Assembly (NCBI RefSeq): GCF_000423885.1
Contig: NZ_KE384101.1
Coordinates: 53,600 to 117,599 of the forward strand
From: Thermomonas fusca DSM 15424
GTDB taxonomy: Bacteria > Pseudomonadota > Gammaproteobacteria > Xanthomonadales > Xanthomonadaceae
Direction: 5' to 3'
Length of the DNA stretch: 64,000 bases
The translations under genes were made by a program, and so were the position numbers. Positions 26,040-35,444 of this stretch are shown here, piece after piece (position 1 is the stretch's first letter; each line of letters begins with the position of its first letter). A model generated the notes under the pieces. That model saw only the letters and a list, made by a program, of their open reading frames with translations. It was not told the origin of the DNA and ran no database searches.

Positions 26040-27485
26040 TCAGTAGCGGTAGTGCTCCGGCTTGTACGGGCCGTCCGTCGACACGCCGAGGTAGTCGGCC
26101 TGCTCGGTCGTCAGCCGGGTCAGCTTCACCCCGATCTTCTCCAGGTGCAGGCGCGCCACCTCCTCGTCCAGCTTCTTCGGCAGGATGTAGACCTTGGCCT
26201 CGTAGGCGTCCTTGTTGGCCCACAGGTCGATCTGCGCCAGCGTCTGGTTGGAGAACGAGTTCGACATCACGAAGCTGGGGTGGCCGGTGGCGCAGCCCAG
26301 GTTCACCAGCCGGCCTTCGGCCAGCAGGAAGATGCTGTTGCCATTGGCGAAGGTGAACTTGTCCACCTGCGGCTTGATGTTGGTCTTCACCGCGCCGCTG
26401 GCGTACAGCGCATCGACCTGGATCTCGTTGTCGAAGTGGCCGATGTTGCAGACGATGGCCTGGTCCTTCATCGCCTGCATGTTGGCCAGGGTGATGATGT
26501 CCTTGTTGCCGGTGGTGGTGACGTAGATGTCGGCACGGCCGAGGGTGTCCTCGACGGTGGTGACTTCAAAGCCTTCCATCGCCGCCTGCAGCGCGCAGAT
26601 CGGGTCGATCTCGGTGACGATGACGCGGGCGCCGTAGGCGCGCAGCGATGCCGCCGAACCCTTGCCGACGTCGCCGTAGCCGCAGACCACCGCCACCTTG
26701 CCGGCCAGCATCACGTCCAGCGCGCGCTTCAGGCCATCGGCGAGCGATTCGCGGCAGCCGTACAGGTTGTCGAACTTCGACTTGGTGACCGAGTCGTTGA
26801 CGTTGATCGCCGGCACCAGCAGCTGGCCCTTCTCGGCCAGCTGGTAGAGGCGGTGCACGCCGGTGGTGGTTTCCTCGGAAACGCCCTTCCAGTCCTTGAC
26901 CACGCGGGTCCAGTAGCCGGGACGCTCGCTGGCGACGCGCTTGAGCAGGTTCTTGATCACCTGCTCCTCGTGGCTGCCGGAGGCCGAATTGACCCAGCTG
27001 TCGTCGCCCTGTTCCAGCTCATAGCCCTTGTGGATCAGCAGGGTCACGTCGCCGCCGTCATCGACCACCAGTTCCGGGCCGGTCAGGGTGCCGTCGGCCA
27101 GGGTGAAGGTCAGCGCGTCGAGCGTGCAGTCCCAGTATTCCTCCAGCGTCTCGCCCTTCCAGGCGAACACGGGGGTGCCGGTGGCGGCGATCGCGGCGGC
27201 GGCGTGGTCCTGGGTGCTGAAGATGTTGCAGGACGCCCAGCGCACGTCGGCGCCGATGTCCTTCAGCGTCTCGATCAGCACCGCGGTCTGGATGGTCATG
27301 TGCAGCGAGCCGGTCACCCGCACGCCCTTGAGCGGGGTGGTGGCGGCGTACTGCTTGCGGATCGACATCAGGCCCGGCATCTCGTGCTCGGCGATGTCGA
27401 GTTCCTTGCGGCCCCAGTCGGCCAGCGAAATGTCGGCGACCTTGTAATCGCCCTCGGTCGAGAAGGTCCTGGCAACAGCGTTCAT
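26040..27485 (-). CDS. ahcY: Adenosylhomocysteinase (SAH hydrolase)
   Basis: The 481-residue NAD-dependent enzyme splits S-adenosylhomocysteine to homocysteine and adenosine, keeping SAM-dependent methylation running. Signatures are GSLHMTIQTAVLIETL (about 59), SCNIFSTQDHAAAAIA, the NAD-binding GYGDVGKGSAASLRAYGARV (about 270) and NIGHFDNEIQ. The C-terminus ends with the NAD-contacting lysine/tyrosine tail KPEHYRY. The insert near residue 150-180 and total length put it in the long bacterial form. Expression is controlled by an SAH riboswitch in its 5' leader (27518-27600), which is expected to turn the gene on when SAH builds up. Confidence 0.97.
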   Translation of the reverse strand: MNAVARTFSTEGDYKVADISLADWGRKELDIAEHEMPGLMSIRKQYAATTPLKGVRVTGSLHMTIQTAVLIETLKDIGADVRWASCNIFSTQDHAAAAIAATGTPVFAWKGETLEEYWDCTLDALTFTLADGTLTGPELVVDDGGDVTLLIHKGYELEQGDDSWVNSASGSHEEQVIKNLLKRVASERPGYWTRVVKDWKGVSEETTTGVHRLYQLAEKGQLLVPAINVNDSVTKSKFDNLYGCRESLADGLKRALDVMLAGKVAVVCGYGDVGKGSAASLRAYGARVIVTEIDPICALQAAMEGFEVTTVEDTLGRADIYVTTTGNKDIITLANMQAMKDQAIVCNIGHFDNEIQVDALYASGAVKTNIKPQVDKFTFANGNSIFLLAEGRLVNLGCATGHPSFVMSNSFSNQTLAQIDLWANKDAYEAKVYILPKKLDEEVARLHLEKIGVKLTRLTTEQADYLGVSTDGPYKPEHYRY

Positions 27486-27517
27486 GGTGAAACTCCGTGA
27501 GTGCGGTGGATGCGGTC

Positions 27518-27600
27518 ACGGGCGCCGTTGTTGGACATCGCCGAGCCTGGTGGTCGGCGGGGTTGGACCCGGCCTCCATCGCAGCGCCCCTCGGCGGTCG
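27518..27600 (-). ncRNA. SAH riboswitch in the ahcY leader
   Basis: The leader contains, in order on the minus strand, CCGAGGGGCGCTGC, a variable hairpin, CCAGGCTCGG and CAACGGCGCC. CCGAG (27594-27590) pairs with CTCGG (27545-27541), and the 5' GGGCGC can pair with the downstream GCGCC (27525-27521) to form the pseudoknot. These are the conserved blocks of the S-adenosylhomocysteine riboswitch known upstream of ahcY in beta- and gammaproteobacteria. A -10-like TACAAT lies just upstream (27609-27604). The distance to the ATG is 32 bases. Ligand class is inferred from the match to the known consensus and from the gene controlled. Confidence 0.9.
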
Positions 27601-27700
27601 CGCATTGTATCGCAGCATCGCGATGGAGCCATGGGTAGCGATGGCTGGCCACTGCCGCCGTGCGGGCGCAGACTGGCCGCGTTGCAGCGGCGAGGCACGC

Positions 27701-28225
27701 ATGGCGATCGATACGCAAGCTCCGGAATGGCAGGTTTCACGCTGGTTCAACGCGCCCGCGCCGCTGTCGCTGGCCGCGCTGCGCGGTCGCGTGGTGGTCA
27801 TCGAGGCATTCCAGATGCTGTGCCCCGGCTGCGTCTCGCACGGGTTGCCGCAGGCGCAACGGGTGCGGCAGGTGTTCGCGCGCGAGGATGTGGAGGTGAT
27901 CGGCCTGCACACCGTGTTCGAACACCATGCGGCGATGACGCCGGTGGCGCTGGAAGCATTCCTGCACGAATACCGGATCGGCTTCCCGGTGGGCGTGGAT
28001 GCAGCGTCCGAGGCGGGCGCGATCCCGCGCACCATGGCCGCCTACGGCATGCGCGGCACGCCGACGCTGCTGCTGGTCGACCGCGTCGGCCGCCTGCGCC
28101 AGCACCACTTCGGTCAGGTGGAGGACCTGATGCTGGGTGCGCAGATCGCGATGTTGGCGGCGGAACCCGTGCCTGGCCCGGCAACGGGTGGTGCGGCCTG
28201 CAGCGTGGACGGCAGCTGCGACTGA
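27701..28225 (+). CDS. Thioredoxin-fold redoxin (CPGC active site)
   Basis: The 174-residue cytosolic redoxin of the TlpA/AhpC-TSA superfamily has the active site LCPGCVSHGLPQAQR (Cys41, Cys44) after GRVVVIEAFQM. It also has VEVIGLHTVFEHH, a cis-Pro loop RGTPTLLLVDRVG and a C-terminal helix ending in a cysteine-containing tail (AACSVDGSCD). There is no signal peptide, so it is probably a cytosolic thiol-disulphide reductase or peroxidase. The ATG at 27701 is preceded by GAGG; an upstream in-frame start at 27497 runs through the ahcY leader and is rejected. It is divergent from ahcY and converges on the ABC-F gene. Confidence 0.8.
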   Translation: MAIDTQAPEWQVSRWFNAPAPLSLAALRGRVVVIEAFQMLCPGCVSHGLPQAQRVRQVFAREDVEVIGLHTVFEHHAAMTPVALEAFLHEYRIGFPVGVDAASEAGAIPRTMAAYGMRGTPTLLLVDRVGRLRQHHFGQVEDLMLGAQIAMLAAEPVPGPATGGAACSVDGSCD

Positions 28226-28229
28226 CGGA

Positions 28230-30089
28230 TCAGCCGCCCAGCGCTTCCCAGCGCGCGTAGGCGGCGTCCAGTTCGGCCTGCAGCGTGGCCAATTCGACAT
28301 TCGCGCGCTGCTGGGCAGCGGCGTCCTGCTTGTAGAAGGCGGCATCCTGCATGGCGGCGCTGCGCGTGGCGATGTCGGTTTCCAGCTGCTCGATCTTCGC
28401 TGGCAGCAGCTCCAGTTCGCGCTGGTCCTTGTAGCTGAGCTTTATCTTCGCGGGGGTGGGCGCGGAAGGTGCTGCCGGGGCCGCTGCCGCTGCTGTCTGC
28501 AGCTGCATCTGCGCCTGCGGCCGCTGCCGCAGCCAGTCGCTGTAGCCGCCGACGTATTCGCCCAGCCGGCCACCGCCTTCCAGCGCCAGCGTGCTGGTGA
28601 CGACATTGTCGAGGAAATCGCGGTCGTGGCTGACCAGCAGCAGGGTGCCCTGGTAGTCCAGCAGCAGTTCTTCCAGCAGCTCGAGGGTCTCCACGTCGAG
28701 GTCGTTGGTGGGTTCGTCCATCACCAGCAGGTTGGACGGCTGCGCGAACAGCCGCGCCAGCAGCAGGCGGTTGCGCTCGCCGCCGGACAAGCGGGTGATT
28801 GGTGCGCGCGCGCGTTCCGGGCTGAACAGGAATTCCTGCAGGTAGCCGATGATGTGCTTGCGGCTGCCGTTGATCTCGACGAAGTCGCGCCCGCCGGCCA
28901 CGTTCTCCAGCGCGCTGCGGGTTTCGTCCAGCTGGCTGCGGTGCTGGTCGAAATAGGCGATCTGCAGGTTGGTGCCCATCGCCACCGTGCCGGTATCCGG
29001 CGTCAGTTCGCCCAGCAGGATCTTCAGCAGGGTCGACTTGCCGGAGCCGTTGGGGCCGATGATGCCGACCTTGTCGCCGCGCAGCAGCACGGTGCTGGCA
29101 TCGCGCAGGATCACCTTGTCGCCGAACGCCTGCGACACCCCGGTCATCTCGATGACCTTCTTGCCGGAGGATTGCGCGCTGGCGGCCTCCATCTTCACCT
29201 TGCCGGTGAGTTCGCGGCGCGCGGCGCGCTCGCGGCGCATCGTCTTGAGTGCGGTCACCCGGCCTTCGTTGCGGGTGCGGCGGGCCTTGATGCCCTGGCG
29301 GATCCACACTTCTTCCTGCGCCAGCAGCTTGTCGAAGCGCGCGTTCTCCTGCGCCTGCGCGTGCAGGCGTTCCTCGCGGCGGCGCAGGTAGTTGTCGTAG
29401 TCGCCGGGCCAGCTGGTGACCTGGCCGCGGTCGATTTCGACGATGCGGGTGGCCAGCGCGCGCAGGAAGCTGCGGTCGTGGGTGACGAAGACGATGCTGC
29501 CGTTGAAGGATTTGAGGAAACCTTCCAGCCAGTCGATCGCCTCGATGTCGAGGTGGTTGGTGGGTTCGTCCAGCAACAGGATGTCGGGCGCACGCACCAG
29601 TGCCTGTGCCAGCAGCACGCGTCGCTTCATGCCGCCGGACAGCGCGGCGAAATCCGCGTCCTCCGGCAGTTCCAGCCGCTCCAGCACCTGCTGCACGCGG
29701 CGATCCAGGTCCCAGCCGTGCTGCGCTTCGATCTGCGCCTGCGCGTCGGCCATCGCATCCATGTCGCCGTCGTGCACGGCGTGGTGGAAGCGTGCCAGCA
29801 GCGCGCCCAGGTCGCCCAGCCCCTCGGCCACCACGTCGAACACGCTGCCGTGGGTGTCCTGCGGCACTTCCTGCGCCATCCGCGCGACCACCACGCCGCC
29901 CTGCACGCGCAGCTCGCCGTCGTCGGGTTTGATGTCGCCGGCCATCAGCCGCATCAGGGTGGATTTGCCGGCGCCGTTGCGGCCGACGATGCAGACGCGT
30001 TCGCCGGGTTCGATGGTCAGGTTGACCTGTTCGAGCAGCAGTGGGCCGCCGACGCTGAAGTCGACGTTCTGGAATTGGAGGAGGGGCAT
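28230..30089 (-). CDS. uup: ABC-F family ATPase (Uup-like)
   Basis: The 619-residue soluble tandem ATPase has no membrane domain. The first ABC domain has Walker A GRNGAGKST (about 36-44), signature LSGGMKRR and Walker B LLLDEPTNHLD. The linker helices follow (about 240-310), then the second domain with GPNGSGKST, LSGGERNRLLLARL and VMDEPTNDLD. A C-terminal coiled-coil extension (about 545-619, KDQRELELLPAKIEQLE) marks the Uup branch. Uup acts on ribosomes and on branched DNA intermediates (precise excision of transposons). Start ATG 30089 matches the family N-terminus. It converges with the redoxin gene four bases away. Confidence 0.88.
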   Translation of the reverse strand: MPLLQFQNVDFSVGGPLLLEQVNLTIEPGERVCIVGRNGAGKSTLMRLMAGDIKPDDGELRVQGGVVVARMAQEVPQDTHGSVFDVVAEGLGDLGALLARFHHAVHDGDMDAMADAQAQIEAQHGWDLDRRVQQVLERLELPEDADFAALSGGMKRRVLLAQALVRAPDILLLDEPTNHLDIEAIDWLEGFLKSFNGSIVFVTHDRSFLRALATRIVEIDRGQVTSWPGDYDNYLRRREERLHAQAQENARFDKLLAQEEVWIRQGIKARRTRNEGRVTALKTMRRERAARRELTGKVKMEAASAQSSGKKVIEMTGVSQAFGDKVILRDASTVLLRGDKVGIIGPNGSGKSTLLKILLGELTPDTGTVAMGTNLQIAYFDQHRSQLDETRSALENVAGGRDFVEINGSRKHIIGYLQEFLFSPERARAPITRLSGGERNRLLLARLFAQPSNLLVMDEPTNDLDVETLELLEELLLDYQGTLLLVSHDRDFLDNVVTSTLALEGGGRLGEYVGGYSDWLRQRPQAQMQLQTAAAAAPAAPSAPTPAKIKLSYKDQRELELLPAKIEQLETDIATRSAAMQDAAFYKQDAAAQQRANVELATLQAELDAAYARWEALGG

Positions 30090-30193
30090 CCGGCCATTTT
30101 ACGCGGCCGGCAGGATGAGCGGGGCGCGTGGCTTGCGTGCCCTTGGCCCACCCGCCAGACTGACCGCAGGCACTTGTTGGTCATGACCCGGCC

Positions 30194-32188
30194 ATGCACT
30201 GGACGTCCGCTGCGTGTATCGCATTGATGCTCGCGCTGCCCGTGAGGGCGGCGGACGGGGCGATCACCGTGAAGGCGCTGGAAGCGCAGCCGAAGATTCC
30301 CGCCGAGTTCGCCAGGATGACGTATCCGCAGCGGATCGAATGGCTGGAGCTTCAGCTCGCCAGCACCACCGATCCCGTGCGTCGCTACCAGCTGGTGTCG
30401 GAGCGCGCGATGCAGCAGTACTTCCAGGGGAACAGCGCAGGGACCCTGGCCGATTGCCGGCGGGTCGCGCCGGCCGCTTTCGACCTGCGCTACCGCCTTG
30501 CCTGCGCGTCCACCGGCGACGGTGACCTCAAGGGTCACGCCCATGAGCTGCTGGAGATCCACGCCGATGCCATCAAGGCGGGCGACATCGACCTCGCCAC
30601 CAAGGCGCTGTCGTCGGCGGCGTGGGCGCAGTCCGAACTGGGGGACATCGCCGGCGCGTTCCAGTCGTACGAACAGGCCCTGAAGCTGGCCGGGAAAGCG
30701 CTGCCGGAAACGCTGATCGACGTGACCTTGAATACCGCCACCCTTTACGTGGTGCATGGCGACCGCGAATACGTCAACAAGGGTATTGCCCTGCAGGAAG
30801 ACGCAATCGCGCGGTTCCGCGCGATGAAGAAGCAATACCCCGGGGATGCCGACTACTTCGACAGTGTCATCACCCTGACCCAGTTCAACGCCGGCGTGGC
30901 CCATGCCTTGCACCTGCAGGACTACGCCAGGGCATTGCGTTGGCTCGGCGAGATGGACCCGCGGCAGACCGAGTTCCGGCAGGGCGCGCTGGTGTTCTCG
31001 GCGCTGTCGGCGGCGGAACTGGGGCGCACGGCGCAGGCGCGCGAGTGGCTGCGGCAATCCCGCGAAACCCCCGCCAGTGCGGAGACGGATACCGCCTACC
31101 TGGCTTGCTACCAGCAGCTGGTGCAGCTCAAGCTGGACGGGCAGGCAAAGCTGGCGCCGTGCCGCGACCTGTCGCCGAAGACGCCGCTGGAGGTCAGTCT
31201 TGACCTCTACAAGCGCCTCGCAATCCTTCCTCATCCGGACTGGCGGCTGGTGGGGCTGGATGGCCTGCACCGGCTGTTCGTGCAGACGCTGGAGCCACAG
31301 CTCAAGCAGAGCGCCATGCGCGGGGCCTCGCGCGCCGAACTCAGCCGTCTGCAGCTTGAGTCGAAGCTGGTGGGCCAGTTGCTGGAGAAGGAACAGGCGC
31401 TGAAGCGCGCCGAACAGGACAAGCTGGCCACCCAGCGCCTGCTGGCGGTGGCAGCGGTCGCCATCCTGCTGCTGGTGTTGCTGGTCATCGTGCTGCGCCT
31501 GCGGCACAACCGGAAGCTCGCCCGCCAGTTCCTGTCGATGAGCCTGGAGGACGGGCTGACCGGACTGCGCAACCGGCGCTATTTCGAGCACAACGTCGGG
31601 CGCGAGATTGGCCTGGTCAAGCGCGCTTGCCATGAAGGCGCCGCGCATTCGATCGTGTTCTGCCTGTTCGATATCGATCATTTCAAACGGATCAACGACC
31701 AGCACGGCCACGAGGCGGGTGACCGGGTGCTGGTGGAGTTCGCGCGCCGGATCCAGGGCGCGATCCGCGACACCGACATGCTGGTGCGCTGGGGCGGCGA
31801 GGAGTTCCTGCTGGTGGCACGCGTGGCCCATGCGGGCGAGGCGTGCCGGATTGGCGACCGCATCCGCGCGGCGGTCTCCAGCGCGCCCTTCGTCCTTGCC
31901 GGTGGGGCTTCGTTGGACGTGACCTGCACCAGCGGCATCGTGCCCTATCCGCGGATGGAAAGCGGCGAAGCGGCGGATATCCCCTGGCAGCGGCTGGTGC
32001 AGCTTGCGGACGCCGCCATGTACCTGGGCAAGCGCAAGGGGCGGGATGGCTGGGTCTGCATCGACAGGCTCCCTGACATCGGCGCGCTGGACCGGATCCT
32101 GGCGCAGGACCTGGAGGTGTCGCTCCGGGAAGGCCTGGTCGAGCTGAGCGACAGCAGTCAAACCTCCGCCCGCGCCGGGGCTGCGTGA
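30194..32188 (+). CDS. TPR-containing diguanylate cyclase (GGEEF) with N-terminal signal
   Basis: The 664-residue membrane protein is predicted to make c-di-GMP. A signal peptide (about 1-20, ending PVRAADG) leads into a periplasmic helical-repeat region (about 60-400, TPR-like). A coiled-coil-like segment and one TM helix (about 415-437) follow, then a cytoplasmic GGDEF domain. The active site is GGEEF (534-538), and an intact inhibitory I-site RDTD (525-528) precedes it by five residues, so product feedback is expected. The metal-site Asp is in CLFDIDHFKRIND. This is the 7TMR-like/TPR-GGDEF layout common in xanthomonads. It is divergent from the ABC-F gene and followed by a strong terminator shared with metK. 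Confidence 0.9.
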   Translation: MHWTSAACIALMLALPVRAADGAITVKALEAQPKIPAEFARMTYPQRIEWLELQLASTTDPVRRYQLVSERAMQQYFQGNSAGTLADCRRVAPAAFDLRYRLACASTGDGDLKGHAHELLEIHADAIKAGDIDLATKALSSAAWAQSELGDIAGAFQSYEQALKLAGKALPETLIDVTLNTATLYVVHGDREYVNKGIALQEDAIARFRAMKKQYPGDADYFDSVITLTQFNAGVAHALHLQDYARALRWLGEMDPRQTEFRQGALVFSALSAAELGRTAQAREWLRQSRETPASAETDTAYLACYQQLVQLKLDGQAKLAPCRDLSPKTPLEVSLDLYKRLAILPHPDWRLVGLDGLHRLFVQTLEPQLKQSAMRGASRAELSRLQLESKLVGQLLEKEQALKRAEQDKLATQRLLAVAAVAILLLVLLVIVLRLRHNRKLARQFLSMSLEDGLTGLRNRRYFEHNVGREIGLVKRACHEGAAHSIVFCLFDIDHFKRINDQHGHEAGDRVLVEFARRIQGAIRDTDMLVRWGGEEFLLVARVAHAGEACRIGDRIRAAVSSAPFVLAGGASLDVTCTSGIVPYPRMESGEAADIPWQRLVQLADAAMYLGKRKGRDGWVCIDRLPDIGALDRILAQDLEVSLREGLVELSDSSQTSARAGAA

Positions 32189-32230
32189 GCGACGCGCCAC
32201 CGGGCTCTCCGATCCCGGCTGCACCAACGG

Positions 32231-32258
32231 AAACGGGCCGCATCGCTGCGGCCCGTTT
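32231..32258. terminator. Bidirectional terminator between diguanylate cyclase gene and metK
   Basis: Perfect 12-bp stem AAACGGGCCGCA / TGCGGCCCGTTT with a TCGC loop. The A/T ends give a short U run in either direction. It lies between convergent stops at 32188 and 32284. Confidence 0.8.
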
Positions 32259-32283
32259 GCGTATCGCCTGGTCGAAGTACGGC

Positions 32284-33495
<1,212 letters not shown>

Positions 33496-33498
33496 TTC

Positions 33499-33531
33499 TT
33501 ATATCCCTGCATTCGGATGAAAAGATGGGTG
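33499..33531 (-). promoter_or_regulatory. metF-operator-like element directly upstream of metK
   Basis: Aligned without gaps to the metF dyad, this stretch keeps TATATC in the left arm, the centre TTC-GGATG-AA (read on plus) and GAT in the right arm: roughly two thirds of 33 positions. The right arm is decayed, so it is only a half-palindrome. It ends four bases from the metK ATG. Shared use by one methionine/SAM-cycle regulator is inference. Confidence 0.4.
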
Positions 33532-33534
33532 CGA

Positions 33535-33562
33535 ATGATACAGCGACACGGCTGGATGTGCA
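33535..33562 (-). promoter_or_regulatory. Candidate sigma-70 promoter of metK
   Basis: On the minus strand TGCACA (33562-33557) and TATCAT (33540-33535) are separated by 16 bases. The -35 matches the consensus in four of six positions. If real, the structured element at 33588-33687 is not in the metK transcript. Confidence 0.35.
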
Positions 33563-33587
33563 TCCTGCCCTGTTTCCGGCCAGCGGG

Positions 33588-33687
33588 GTATTGGGCGCGC
33601 GTTAAGCCTGCCGTCACCGCCGGGTAACCCGCGTGAAACCGGACTGTCCCGGTTGCCACGCAGGCTGTTGCCCAATACGGCGGTGAC
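33588..33687 (+). ncRNA. Riboswitch-like pseudoknotted leader RNA of the acyltransferase gene
   Basis: Complementary segments account for nearly the whole stretch. P1 is GTATTGGGC (33588-33596) with GCCCAATAC (33670-33678). P2, nested inside, is AGCCTG (33605-33610) with CAGGCT (33661-33666). P3 is GGG-TAA-CCC (33622-33630). P4 is CGTG-A-AACCGG (33632-33642) with CCGGTT-GC-CACG (33649-33660). The pseudoknot helix is GTCACCGCC (33613-33621) with GGCGGTGAC (33679-33687). The last strand abuts P1 directly and contains the likely Shine-Dalgarno (GGTGA), ending eight bases before the ATG at 33696. This is the layout of a translational riboswitch. I do not recognise the class; the ligand is unknown, and folding is deduced by eye only. 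Confidence 0.55.
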
Positions 33688-33695
33688 CCATCGCG

Positions 33696-35444
33696 ATGAT
33701 CGAGCTCGAACAGCGCCTGCAGCAGCGTTTCCCGCACTGGTTCCGCGGCCGCCGCGCCGCGCTGGCCCGGCCGCTGCTGCGCGGCATCGCGCGCTGGTCG
33801 CGGCTGGACGAGATCGATGCCTTCCTCGCCGCCAACCGGCATGTGCGCGGCTTCGACTTCGTCGCCGTGGCGATGCGCCACCTGGGGGCGGGGTACGAGG
33901 CCAGCGATGCGGACCGGGCGCGGATTCCGGCGCATGGGCGGCTGCTGATCGTCGCCAACCATCCGTCCGGGGCGCTGGATGCGCTGGCGCTGCTGGACCT
34001 GGTGGGGCAGGCGCGGCGCGATGTGCGCATCGTCGCCAACGATTTCCTGTCGGCGCTGGGCGGGCTGGGCGATCTGCTGCTGCCGGTGCGCATCCTCGGT
34101 GGACGACCGGCGCCGGACAGCCTGCGCGCGGTGCGCGCGGCGCTGGCCCGCGGCGAATGCGTGATCGTGTTCCCGGCCGGGGAGGTCTCGCGCCTGGGCC
34201 CGCGCGGGATCCGCGACGGCCGCTGGCGGCGCGGCTTCCTGCGTTTCGCCCGCGCCTGCGCTGCGCCCGTGCTGCCGGTGCGCATCGATGCGCGCAATTC
34301 GATGCTGTTCTACGGCGCTTCGGCGCTGTTCAAGCCGGTGGGCACGGCGCTGCTGGCGCGCGAGATGTTCGCCCGCCGCGCCCGCCGGGTGCTGCTGCGG
34401 GTAGGCACGCCGCGGGCGATCCCGGCCGATGCCGGCGACGCGGTCCTGCTGCGCCAGATCCGCCGCGAGCTGTACGCACTGGGCACCCGCCGACAGCGCA
34501 TGGAGCAGGCGGGCAACGGGGGCCCCGAGCCGGTGGCCGCAGCGGGCGATCCCGCGCTGGTCGGCACGGCGGTGGCCGGGCTGCGCCTGCTCGGCCAGAC
34601 CGGCGACGGCAAGCAGATCCGGGTGGGCACGCTGGCGGTGGATTCGCCGCTGCTGCACGAGATCGGCCGGCTGCGCGAGCTGACCTTCCGCGCGGTGGGC
34701 GAGGGCACCGGCCGCCGGCTGGACCTCGACGCCTGGGACAGCTGGTACGAACACATCGTGCTGTGGGACGAGGCAGCCGCCCGCATCGCTGGCGCCTACC
34801 GCATCGCCCGCGGCGCGCCGGTGCTGGCGGCGCACGGCCTGCGCGGGCTCTATACCGCCAGCCTGTTCGACTACGGCGAGGACGCGCTGGCGCGGATCGC
34901 CCAGGGTATGGAGCTGGGGCGCAGTTTCGTGGCGCAGGACTACTGGGGCAGCCGCAGCATCGACTACCTGTGGCAGGGCATTGGCGCCTACCTGCGCGCG
35001 CATCCGCGGGTGCGCTACCTGTTCGGCGCGGTCTCGATCAGCGCCGCACTGCCGGCGGCGGCGCGTGCGCAGATCGTCGCCCACTACGCGCATTGGCACG
35101 GCGGCCCGCAGGGCGATGCGGTGTCGCGCCGACCGTTCCACTACGAGGCCGCCAACCCCGCCGATGCCGCGCTGGACGCCGACACCGCCTTGCGCGTGCT
35201 GAAGGCCAACCTCGACGTGCTGGGCGCGCAGGTGCCGATGCTCTACAAGCAGTACGTCGAGCTGTGCGAGCCGGGCGGGGCACGCTTCCTCGCCTTCGGC
35301 GTCGACCCGGACTTTAGCGATTCCGTGGACGGGCTGATCGAGGTCGACATCCAGCGGATGCGGCCGAAGAAGCGCCAGCGCTATCTCGGCGCGGCGAATC
35401 CCGCATCCGCATCGGTGGCCGCTACGGCTGGCGCGGCGGGCTAG
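33696..35444 (+). CDS. Two-domain acyltransferase: PlsC/OlsA-like plus OlsB-like (OlsF-type ornithine-lipid synthase candidate)
   Basis: The 582-residue product joins two lipid acyltransferase modules. The N-terminal half (about 75-265) is a lysophospholipid acyltransferase-like domain with ANHPSGALDAL (His89, Asp94) and VFPAGEVS (159-164). The C-terminal half (about 300-560) is a GNAT-like OlsB/hemolysin-type N-acyltransferase with ELTFRAVGEGTGRRLDLD, YRIARG, ELGRSFVAQDYWG and a closing AFGVDPDF block. The same pair of activities makes ornithine lipids (N-acylation of ornithine, then O-acylation) in the bifunctional OlsF proteins. That specific role is inference here. Translation may be gated by the pseudoknotted leader that buries its Shine-Dalgarno. 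The next gene starts immediately at its stop codon. Confidence 0.78.
   Translation: MIELEQRLQQRFPHWFRGRRAALARPLLRGIARWSRLDEIDAFLAANRHVRGFDFVAVAMRHLGAGYEASDADRARIPAHGRLLIVANHPSGALDALALLDLVGQARRDVRIVANDFLSALGGLGDLLLPVRILGGRPAPDSLRAVRAALARGECVIVFPAGEVSRLGPRGIRDGRWRRGFLRFARACAAPVLPVRIDARNSMLFYGASALFKPVGTALLAREMFARRARRVLLRVGTPRAIPADAGDAVLLRQIRRELYALGTRRQRMEQAGNGGPEPVAAAGDPALVGTAVAGLRLLGQTGDGKQIRVGTLAVDSPLLHEIGRLRELTFRAVGEGTGRRLDLDAWDSWYEHIVLWDEAAARIAGAYRIARGAPVLAAHGLRGLYTASLFDYGEDALARIAQGMELGRSFVAQDYWGSRSIDYLWQGIGAYLRAHPRVRYLFGAVSISAALPAAARAQIVAHYAHWHGGPQGDAVSRRPFHYEAANPADAALDADTALRVLKANLDVLGAQVPMLYKQYVELCEPGGARFLAFGVDPDFSDSVDGLIEVDIQRMRPKKRQRYLGAANPASASVAATAGAAG

Noticed and set aside
33600..33666. 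Possible cobalamin riboswitch (GGGTAA, GCGTGAAA and GCCAC resemble core motifs)
   Set aside because: The segment is far too short, lacks a B12 box and the normal core helices, and the bases concerned are explained by simple local hairpins. A covariance search would settle it.
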